Below, in pieces: positions 1 to 5,509 of a stretch of DNA of 6,198 bases. A model generated the notes under the pieces. The model ran no database searches and was not told the DNA's origin. It saw only the letters and a list, made by a program, of their open reading frames with translations. Location: assembly GCA_013041995.1 (NCBI GenBank), contig JABDRA010000113.1, positions 1 to 6,198 on the forward strand, read 5' to 3'. This stretch comes from Anderseniella sp. GTDB taxonomy: Bacteria; Pseudomonadota; Alphaproteobacteria; Rhizobiales; Aestuariivirgaceae. The translations under genes and the position numbers were made by a program. Numbering within the stretch: the stretch's first letter is position 1; each line of letters begins with the position of its first letter.

Positions 1-1241
1 AGATAGTTGTCATCCTGAATGGCGCCTCCGAGAATGTACCATTTGGAAATGAAGCCGCCGGTGGGCGGCACGCCGATCATCGACAGCGCACCGATGGCGA
101 AGGCCGCCATGGTCCAGGGCATGCGCCGGCCGATACCGCGCATGTCGGTAATCTCGGTTTTCTTCGACGCGACATAGATGGCGCCTGCGGCAAAGAACAG
201 GGTGATCTTGCCGAAGGCATGCGCCATCATGTGCATGGAGGCGCCGACTTCCGATAACGGCTTCAAAACGGAAGCAGCCAGCACCACATAGGACAACTGG
301 CCGATGGTCGAATAGGCCAGCAGGCGTTTGAGATTGGTCTGGCGAAGCGCGATGAAGCTGGACACCACGATGGTGAAACACGCGAGCCAGATGATCAGCC
401 TGTGACTTGGCTGGTTGAACAGAAAATCGATGCCGAAGATATAGACAAACACCTTGGTGATGGTGAACACACCGGCCTTCACAACGGCAACGGCATGCAA
501 CAGGGCTGAGACCGGTGTGGGTGCCACCATCGCGGCTGGCAGCCAGCGGTGGATTGGCATCAGGGCCGCCTTACCGATACCAAACGCAAACATCAGCAGC
601 AGCACGCCAACCAGCGGTTCTGCGATCTTGCCTTCAAGAATGCCGCCCGGCGTGAAATCAAGCGTTCCGGCAATCGAGTAGGTCCATATCATCGCCGGCA
701 GGAACAGGCCGATGGATGTTCCCAGCAATATCCCCATGTAAACCCGCGCCGACCTGACGGTGGCCTGATCACCCTTGTGGGCCACGAGCGGGTAAGTTGA
801 AATGGTCAGGACTTCATAGAAGATGAACATGGTCAGCAGATTGGCCGAGAATGCGACACCAACGGCAGCAGCCAGCGCGATGGCAAAGCAAATATAGAAC
901 CGGGTCTGGTTTTGCTCGTTATTGCCGCGCATGTAACCGATCGAATAGACCGAGTTGACAATCCACAGGCCCGAAGCCAGTGCAGCGAACAGCATGCCGA
1001 GTGGTTCAACCTTGAAGGCGATCCTGAGACCCGGCAGCATTTCACCCATTTGCAGTTCAGGACGTCCACCGGCCTGCAATGTCGGGACAAGGCTCCACAC
1101 CACGATCGCCAGACAGACCGCCGTTGTCAGGGTTACCGTTTCGCGCACATTGGGCCAGCGGCCGGCCAGCGCAATGGCGACAGCCCCGGCGAGCGGTATG
1201 GTCAGCGCATAGAGAATGGTGTCGGCTTCGCTGAATATCAT
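1..1241 (-). CDS. Second MnhD/NuoL-type proton-channel subunit of the Mrp antiporter (3' end outside window)
   Basis: Proton-conducting, integral inner-membrane subunit of the antiporter, related to NuoL/NuoM/NuoN of complex I and to MrpA/MrpD. The first 413 residues are visible; the gene runs off the left edge, and the family is usually about 500 residues or more. The transport residues can be read: Glu143 in the TM5-type segment FIFYEVLTIS, Lys224 in GIGKAALMPIHRWLP, His249 and Lys255 in VSALLHAVAVVKAG, and His337, His341 and Lys345 in MHMMAHAFGK, with Lys400 in GGFISKWY. The block LPAAMVAPTPVSALLHA resembles NuoL/MrpA more than it resembles classical MrpD, so this may stand in for the NuoL-like half of MrpA, but it lacks that protein's C-terminal part as far as it can be seen. 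The ATG at 1241 overlaps the mnhD stop by 4 nt (ATGA), which implies translational coupling. The family call is firm; the exact subunit name is not. Confidence 0.93.
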   Translation of the reverse strand, partial: MIFSEADTILYALTIPLAGAVAIALAGRWPNVRETVTLTTAVCLAIVVWSLVPTLQAGGRPELQMGEMLPGLRIAFKVEPLGMLFAALASGLWIVNSVYSIGYMRGNNEQNQTRFYICFAIALAAAVGVAFSANLLTMFIFYEVLTISTYPLVAHKGDQATVRSARVYMGILLGTSIGLFLPAMIWTYSIAGTLDFTPGGILEGKIAEPLVGVLLLMFAFGIGKAALMPIHRWLPAAMVAPTPVSALLHAVAVVKAGVFTITKVFVYIFGIDFLFNQPSHRLIIWLACFTIVVSSFIALRQTNLKRLLAYSTIGQLSYVVLAASVLKPLSEVGASMHMMAHAFGKITLFFAAGAIYVASKKTEITDMRGIGRRMPWTMAAFAIGALSMIGVPPTGGFISKWYILGGAIQDDNY

Positions 1242-2731
1242 AATGCAACACCCAGCAAATTCTTGGCGGCAAGAGATGCAAGCCCGACGGTTACACTCGT
1301 ATCCAGGGCAATCCAGATCCCCGTCAACACCACTATCCAGGTCGGGATGAGCATTGCAAGAGGCGCTTCTCCGGTCACCGGCACGGCGTTCGCGCGCGGC
1401 TCGGCGAAATAGGCCACCTCGATTACCTTCCAGACGTAAATCACTGCCAACAGCGATGATATCAGAATAATGGCGACCAGCATGGCACCAAGCCAACCCT
1501 CGTCAAGCGCGGCCAGGACCAGATACCATTTGGAAATAAATCCTGGCGTCAACGGCACCCCGATAAGCCCGAGTCCACCGACAACAAAAGCAGCCATTGT
1601 CCACGGCATCGTTTTTCCCGCACCCGCCAGATTCGCCACGTTCACCGTCCGATAGCGCAGCGCAAGGCACGCAACAGCCATAAACATTCCACCCTTGATA
1701 AGGCCATGGTTGAACATGTGAACGATGGCACCGGTCAACCCGGCAACCGATGTCATGGATATGCCCAGCGCAATGTACCCGATCTGCGCGACGGACGAAT
1801 AAGCCAGCAGCCGTTTCAGATTTTTCTCGTATATGGCCAGCATTGACCCGGCAAACAGAGCCAGTACGCCAAGCGGTACAAGGAAGAAGGTCAGCTGGAT
1901 GTCGTGATTTGCAATGCTGTTCTGGAAGATCGCATAATCCACGCGCATCAGCACGTACAGCGACACCTTGGTGGAGGCCGCAGCTATGAATACCGTTACT
2001 GCGTTAGGGGCAAAGGTATAGGCATTCGGCATCCACGAATGCAGCGGGAAAATTGCCGCCTTGATCGCAAGACCGACGGATACAAAGCCTGCCGCGACCA
2101 GTACGAGGCGGATATCTTCCACCTGCCCTACCCGCGCAGCGAGATCGGCAGTGTTGAGAGTGCCCGTCACCATGTACAGGAAGCCGACACCGATCAGGTA
2201 GAAAGTGGCCCCTACCGTACCCATGACAATGTAGCGATAGGTGGAGATCAGGGCACGTCTGTCGGGTCCGGCCGAAATCAGCACATACGTCGACAGGGAA
2301 GAGATTTCCATGAACACGAATATGTTGAATGCATCACCGGTTATGACCATGCCGACAAGGCCGGCCGTGCATAAAAGCCAGGCAGCGAAAAACGCCGGCG
2401 CGGTTTCCTCACCGACTTCATCGGCCAGGCTCTTGAATCCGAAAATCAGTGCAGCAGAAGACGCACCGGTGATCAGCATGGCCATCAGCGCAGACAATGC
2501 GTCAATATGCAGAACGATACCGTATGGCGCAGGCCATCCGCCCATCTCATAGATGATGGTTTCACCAGTTATGGTGGTTGCGGCAAGCGAACAGGCCACA
2601 AGAAAAGAAGTGACGACTGCAGCCATTGCCGAAAACCAGGGAAATCCGTGCAGGCGCAACATGTAGGTTATCGGCGCTGTGAACAGCAGCACCGCCACCA
2701 CCAATGCCGGGAGCTGGTCGTAAAGTGTCAC
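1238..2731 (-). CDS. mnhD: Na+/H+ antiporter subunit D (MnhD/MrpD)
   Basis: Proton-conducting core subunit of the Mrp antiporter in the inner membrane, 497 residues, the usual length for MnhD. It is almost entirely hydrophobic, consistent with about 14 membrane helices. Functional residues known for the family are present: Glu142 in FNIFVFMEISSLSTYVL, Lys224 in LAIKAAIFPLHSWMPNAY, Lys255 in ASTKVSLYVLMR, His338, His342 and Lys346 in VHMFNHGLIKGG, and Lys401 in GFISKWY. HSWMPNAYTFAP in the TM7-8 loop is typical of MnhD rather than NuoL. The start is GTG at 2731, overlapping the mnhC TGA by 4 nt (GTGA); no strong Shine-Dalgarno lies just upstream, so initiation probably depends on coupling to mnhC. 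The 3' end overlaps the next antiporter subunit by 4 nt. The two proteins share the TM12-region signature MPWTMAAF, then GVP, then GFISKWY, and are paralogues. Confidence 0.96.
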   Translation of the reverse strand: MTLYDQLPALVVAVLLFTAPITYMLRLHGFPWFSAMAAVVTSFLVACSLAATTITGETIIYEMGGWPAPYGIVLHIDALSALMAMLITGASSAALIFGFKSLADEVGEETAPAFFAAWLLCTAGLVGMVITGDAFNIFVFMEISSLSTYVLISAGPDRRALISTYRYIVMGTVGATFYLIGVGFLYMVTGTLNTADLAARVGQVEDIRLVLVAAGFVSVGLAIKAAIFPLHSWMPNAYTFAPNAVTVFIAAASTKVSLYVLMRVDYAIFQNSIANHDIQLTFFLVPLGVLALFAGSMLAIYEKNLKRLLAYSSVAQIGYIALGISMTSVAGLTGAIVHMFNHGLIKGGMFMAVACLALRYRTVNVANLAGAGKTMPWTMAAFVVGGLGLIGVPLTPGFISKWYLVLAALDEGWLGAMLVAIILISSLLAVIYVWKVIEVAYFAEPRANAVPVTGEAPLAMLIPTWIVVLTGIWIALDTSVTVGLASLAAKNLLGVAL

Positions 2732-3087
2732 AGTTCGCGGTCCATTTCCTGAATCTTGTCTTCTTCAATGGTGCCGTAGGCTTCCTTGATACGGACCGTG
2801 ACAGCCAATGCCAGCGCAGTCGTTGAAATGCCGACCACAATCGCGGTGAGGATCAGCACCTGCGGCAGCGGGTTGGCAAATATCTGGTTCTCCACGCCCT
2901 CCTGGATGATGGGGGCGGTTCCGCCATCGATCTTATCCATGGAGATGTACAACAAGAACACCGCCGACTGAAAAATCGTCAGTCCGATCAGAGACTTGAT
3001 AATATTCGTGCGGGCGAGAATACAGTATAGCCCGATCATTAGCAGGACGGCGAAGACGAAATAGTTGTACAGCCCCAGCAGTTCCAT
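2728..3087 (-). CDS. mnhC: Na+/H+ antiporter subunit C (MnhC/MrpC, NuoK-like)
   Basis: Small membrane subunit homologous to NuoK of complex I and to MbhG; it packs against the MnhD subunit in the antiporter. Length is 119 residues, normal for MnhC. Three membrane helices can be seen: about residues 6-25, 30-50 and 75-98. The third holds the family signature PLPQVLILTAIVVGISTTA (residues 73-91). The segment NIIKSLIGLTIFQSAV (28-43) fits the NuoK-type second helix. The tail (99-119) is charged and rich in Glu and Asp. The ATG at 3087 shares one base with the stop of the upstream gene (TAATG); a purine-rich GGGGG lies about 9-10 bases before it and AGG is nearer. Its TGA overlaps the GTG start of mnhD. 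The identification is secure. Confidence 0.95.
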   Translation of the reverse strand: MELLGLYNYFVFAVLLMIGLYCILARTNIIKSLIGLTIFQSAVFLLYISMDKIDGGTAPIIQEGVENQIFANPLPQVLILTAIVVGISTTALALAVTVRIKEAYGTIEEDKIQEMDREL

Positions 3088-4079
3088 TACCTGATCCCCC
3101 GTCTCGAGAAGGCATGAAAGATGGTGATCATGACGCCGGCGACCGTCATGCCGACGCCGGCCTCAATAACCAGGATGCCGAGATGCTGCCCGTGGATGGG
3201 ATCGTGCGACAAAACCGAGTAATCCAGGAAACGACCGCCCATTGCCATGCTGGCCACACCCACTGAAGTATAGGTAAACGCGCCGAGGGCCACCAACATG
3301 CTCGAAAACCATTCCGGCACCAGTTCGCGGCCGCGCGGACCGCCTTCGACCAGCGAGTAGAGGATGACACCTGCAGCAATAAGTGCGCCGGCCTGGAAAC
3401 CGCCGCCCGGGCCAAAGTCACCGTGAAACTGAACATACAGGCCGAACAGGACGATAAAAGGCACCAGCATCTTGCCGACGACACGCGGGATCAGATGATG
3501 GCGCAGATTATCAGTCCGCTTGTCGAACTCATCTTCTTCGATTGATTCCCGACGCGGCCGCACCCGGCCAAGCAGCGACATGACGCCAATACAGGCGATA
3601 AACACCACGAACACCTCGCCGAGCGTATCATAGCCACGGAATGAGGCCAGCACCGCTGTTACCACATTGGGTACGTCAATCAGTTCCGGGGTTTTTTCCA
3701 GGTACCAGGGTGCGACATGCTTGTGCACGATCGCATTGGGGTCGCCCAGTCTCGGGGCCTGAAAGGTGGCGAATATGATGACGCCGCCCAGGGCTGAAGA
3801 CGTCAGCAAAGGAACCCATGTACCGACCGGTGGCGAGCGGTCATGTTCCGCAGTCAGCGCCAGCGCGCTGAGAAACAGCACCGTTGAAATACCCGCACCG
3901 ATCACCGCTTCGGTCAGTGCCACGTCCGCTGCATCCAGAATAAAGAAGTTGGCAGCCATTATCAGAGAGAAAATGCCGGACAGCATGACAGCGGTGAACA
4001 GATTGTCAGTCCGCAAAATGGCAACGGCCACGATAACCAGCATGGTCAACAGAAACAGCGAGAAGACAATCGTCATCAT
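3087..4079 (-). CDS. Fused MbhD (DUF4040) / MbhE / MnhB antiporter subunit
   Basis: A 330-residue membrane protein combining parts that are separate in many Mrp or Mbh systems. Residues about 1-80 are MbhD/DUF4040-like, with Asp52 and Glu57 in the signature ADVALTEAVIGAGISTVLF; in canonical Mrp this sequence sits in the C-terminal part of MrpA. Residues about 88-170 look like MbhE, also part of the MrpA C-terminus, with NVVTAVLASFRGYDTLGE (138-155) as the recognisable piece. A charged linker (172-195, Glu/Asp/Arg-rich) leads to an MnhB domain (about 196-328) carrying FHGDFGPGGGFQAGAL (218-233). Function: a structural and ion-pathway module linking MnhC and the antiporter subunits to E/F/G. 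The first ATG of an ATGATG pair at 4079 overlaps the mnhG TGA by 4 nt; an AGGA lies 8 bases before it. Starting at the second ATG would shorten it by one residue. Databases often label such proteins subunit B. Confidence 0.93.
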   Translation of the reverse strand: MMTIVFSLFLLTMLVIVAVAILRTDNLFTAVMLSGIFSLIMAANFFILDAADVALTEAVIGAGISTVLFLSALALTAEHDRSPPVGTWVPLLTSSALGGVIIFATFQAPRLGDPNAIVHKHVAPWYLEKTPELIDVPNVVTAVLASFRGYDTLGEVFVVFIACIGVMSLLGRVRPRRESIEEDEFDKRTDNLRHHLIPRVVGKMLVPFIVLFGLYVQFHGDFGPGGGFQAGALIAAGVILYSLVEGGPRGRELVPEWFSSMLVALGAFTYTSVGVASMAMGGRFLDYSVLSHDPIHGQHLGILVIEAGVGMTVAGVMITIFHAFSRRGIR

Positions 4080-4591
4080 GACTTCTTCCTCGCTGTTTTC
4101 TTTGCTGGCTTCCTGGCCGCTTTCTTTACAGCCTTTTTGGCCGCCGTTTTAGCCGGTTTTGCAGGTGCAGCTTTCCTGGAAACTTTCTTCGCCGCAGTCT
4201 TGCCGGCAGAAGCTTTCGCGCTTGATACGGCTGCCGGTTTCGAGGTCGCAGTGTCTGGTTGATTTTCCGGCAATGGTGAGCCGGTTTCATTGCGGCACGC
4301 CGTCTTGACGCCCGACAGCAAGGCCGCGTTTGCCAGCGCATAGGATGCCGTCGGAGAGGTAAGAAACAGGAACAGGAAGATCGCGGCCAGCTTGAGCGGC
4401 ACCAAGGTGAGACCGCCCTGCAGCATGAGGCCAAGGAGGATCAGCGCTGCACCTCCCGTATCGGTGAGTGATGCAGCATGCATGCGGGTAAAGAACTCCG
4501 GCATCCGCATAACGCCAAATCCACCGACAAACACAAAGAACCCGCCGGTGAGCAGCAAAACAGCAGATGCGATATCAAGCAGCAAATCCAT
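4076..4591 (-). CDS. mnhG: Na+/H+ antiporter subunit G (MnhG) with a lysine/alanine-rich C-terminal tail
   Basis: Small membrane subunit of the Mrp antiporter (MbhC equivalent). Residues 1-96 are a standard MnhG core with three helices (about 4-26, 46-60, 66-92) and the family motif GVMRMPEFFTRMHAASLTDTGG (26-47, broken here only as positions). MnhG proteins are commonly about 100-130 residues; this one is 171. The extra part has a Pro/Thr/Ser-rich linker (101-117) followed by a tail (118-171) with 17 Lys, 3 Arg and many Ala in KPAKTAAKKAVKKAARK-style repeats, resembling the C-terminal domain of histone H1 and of bacterial H1-like proteins. Its positive charge suggests a cytoplasmic location. 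The tail is in frame with the core and no stop intervenes. The ATG at 4591 shares a base with the mnhF stop (TAATG), and GGGAGG (4607-4602) lies 10 bases ahead. The core call is secure; the tail's role is unknown. Confidence 0.94.
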   Translation of the reverse strand: MDLLLDIASAVLLLTGGFFVFVGGFGVMRMPEFFTRMHAASLTDTGGAALILLGLMLQGGLTLVPLKLAAIFLFLFLTSPTASYALANAALLSGVKTACRNETGSPLPENQPDTATSKPAAVSSAKASAGKTAAKKVSRKAAPAKPAKTAAKKAVKKAARKPAKKTARKKS

Positions 4592-4887
4592 TACTTGTCC
4601 GCCTCCCTTTCAGCCTCTGCTTCACGGCGAACGCCGCGCGACTGGAAGAACAGGAGAACGGCAAATACACCGATGAAATTGATCAGGGCATAAGCCAGCG
4701 CAAGATCCAGGAAATCCGGGCGCCCCGACAGGAAGGAGATCACTGCGAGAAACAGAACCGTCTTGGTGCCAAACATGTTGACTGCCAGCACCCGGTCAAA
4801 AATGGTCGGACCAATCAAACCACGCACCACAGCCAGGACCATGGTGACGAGAATCGCAATGCTGGTGCCGAAATAAACCCACTCCAT
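4591..4887 (-). CDS. mnhF: Na+/H+ antiporter subunit F (MnhF/MrpF)
   Basis: Small three-helix membrane subunit of the Mrp antiporter (MbhB equivalent), 98 residues from the chosen start, which matches the usual 85-100. Helices lie at about residues 4-22, 38-54 and 60-82. The family signature RGLIGPTIFDRVLAVNMFGT (22-41) is complete, and LALAYALINFIGVFAVLLF (61-79) forms the last helix. The tail is charged (RREAEAEREADK). The frame is open further upstream to an ATG at 4950, but that would add 21 hydrophilic residues with no family counterpart and overlap mnhE by about 59 bases; the ATG at 4887 starts MEWVYFG, as expected for MnhF, 4 bases after the mnhE stop. A GGAG lies about 10 bases before it. 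The stop shares a base with mnhG. Confidence 0.93.
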   Translation of the reverse strand: MEWVYFGTSIAILVTMVLAVVRGLIGPTIFDRVLAVNMFGTKTVLFLAVISFLSGRPDFLDLALAYALINFIGVFAVLLFFQSRGVRREAEAEREADK

Positions 4888-4891
4888 GCCA

Positions 4892-5371
4892 CTATCGCTC
4901 CAACGCCGTGATGCGACGGTCCATCTCGCCTTCGTGGAGGCCATCAGCACCGGACTGGGTCAGCGCATGTACCAGCAATTGACCGTCTTCGATGTCAACG
5001 GTGATGGTACCAGGTGTCAGGGTGATCGAGTTGCCGTAAATCACCTGCCCCATTTCCGTGGTCTGGCCTGCCTTGAGCCGGATCATGACCGGATCAATAT
5101 TCATCTTGCCGGATAAAATGATTCTCGCCACATCGATATTCGACTTGGCAATTTCCAGCAACAGCCACGGCCAGTAGGTGGCAAGCTGGTGTACGTGCTG
5201 GAGGATTTTGAACTGGGAACCTTCGCCATCTGCCCTGCGCATGCGCAGAGCCAGATAGATGCAGACAAGAGCCGATGCCAGGCCGAGCCCCAGCAGCAAT
5301 GGCTTGAAATAGCCGGACCACAGAATCCAGCCAACACACAGTGCTACGAACAACCCGAGCTTTTGAAGCAT
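4892..5371 (-). CDS. mnhE: Na+/H+ antiporter subunit E (MnhE/MrpE)
   Basis: First gene of the operon and a peripheral membrane subunit of the Mrp antiporter (MbhA equivalent), 159 residues, the usual size. N-terminal hydrophobic helices at about 5-19 and 24-43 are followed by a basic turn (RMRR), a re-entrant amphipathic stretch around YWPWLLLEIAKSNIDVARIIL (66-86, a family feature), and a soluble C-terminal domain with the MnhE signature YGNSITLTPGTITVDI (112-127). The end of the protein is rich in charged residues. The start at 5371 has an AAGGGG sequence at 5383-5378, 6 bases upstream, a convincing ribosome binding site. The gene is transcribed away from the divergent peptidase gene, and its promoter should lie in the 138-bp gap. 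Confidence 0.95.
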   Translation of the reverse strand: MLQKLGLFVALCVGWILWSGYFKPLLLGLGLASALVCIYLALRMRRADGEGSQFKILQHVHQLATYWPWLLLEIAKSNIDVARIILSGKMNIDPVMIRLKAGQTTEMGQVIYGNSITLTPGTITVDIEDGQLLVHALTQSGADGLHEGEMDRRITALER

Positions 5372-5377
5372 CCACTA

Positions 5378-5383
5378 CCCCTT
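5378..5383 (-). promoter_or_regulatory. Ribosome binding site of mnhE
   Basis: On the minus strand the sequence AAGGGG lies 6 bases before the ATG at 5371. It is the best Shine-Dalgarno match near this start and supports 5371 as the first codon of the operon, where coupling to an upstream gene cannot help. Confidence 0.6.
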
Positions 5384-5443
5384 GAACATAAACAGTTGTT
5401 CGCCATTTATGGCACTAGCGTCAATGGTTTTCCGCAAGTTGTA

Positions 5444-5453
5444 ATCAATTGAT
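5444..5453. promoter_or_regulatory. Perfect palindrome ATCAATTGAT in the divergent control region
   Basis: A 10-bp perfect palindrome sits between the -35 and -10 positions of the proposed plus-strand promoter and just downstream of the minus-strand TATAAT. That is a suitable place for a dimeric regulator to act on both genes. No known regulator is recognised, and a 10-bp palindrome in an AT-rich gap may be accidental. Confidence 0.25.
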
Positions 5454-5460
5454 CGTGCTA

Positions 5461-5466
5461 ATTATA
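5461..5466 (-). promoter_or_regulatory. Possible -10 element for the Mrp operon
   Basis: The minus strand reads GCGGTATAATTAGC, an exact TATAAT. Transcription would begin about 85 bases before the mnhE ATG. No convincing TTGACA-like hexamer lies 16-19 bases upstream (17-base spacing gives ACCGGA), so the assignment rests on the -10 match and on its position in the only gap upstream of the operon. An activator-dependent promoter is possible. Confidence 0.3.
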
Positions 5467-5509
5467 CCGCATGGCGGAATGATTCCGGTCAGGATATCAA
5501 TGAGTAATC

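Larger units (their letters stand above)
5439..5468 (+). promoter_or_regulatory. Possible promoter of the peptidase gene
   Basis: TTGTAA (5439-5444) is followed after 18 bases by TATACC (5463-5468), each 4 of 6 matches to the sigma-70 type consensus. It lies about 42 bases before the ATG at 5510. Its -10 overlaps the minus-strand TATAAT, so the two divergent units might compete for polymerase. This is a weak match and could be chance in an AT-rich stretch. Confidence 0.25.

Noticed and set aside
912..1412. Plus-strand open frame of 166 codons
   Set aside because: It lies antisense to the well-supported D2 and mnhD genes, has no recognisable domain and a composition typical of a reverse-frame shadow.
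1904..2374. Plus-strand open frame of 156 codons
   Set aside because: Fully antisense to mnhD, whose family signatures are intact across the region.
4079..4240. Separate histone H1-like gene in place of the MnhG tail
   Set aside because: No start codon with a ribosome binding site separates the tail from the MnhG core, and the frame is continuous from 4591.
4888..4950. Upstream extension of mnhF to an ATG at 4950
   Set aside because: The added residues are hydrophilic, match the overlapping mnhE coding strand in another frame, and have no counterpart in MnhF; the ATG at 4887 gives the normal N-terminus.
1..5371. Complex I or hydrogenase operon
   Set aside because: The NuoL- and NuoK-like genes suggest it at first, but MnhE, MnhF, MnhG and MnhB signatures are present and no iron-sulfur, flavin or NiFe subunit motif is visible in the window.
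5402..5413. Inverted repeat GCCATTTATGGC as a terminator
   Set aside because: Arms are only 5 bp with a 2-nt loop, too tight for a stable hairpin, with no T-run, and it lies in the leader of mnhE.
5500..5509. ATG at 5500 as peptidase start
   Set aside because: It is out of frame with the peptidase and leads to a short frame; an in-frame TGA at 5501 makes 5510 the first possible start.
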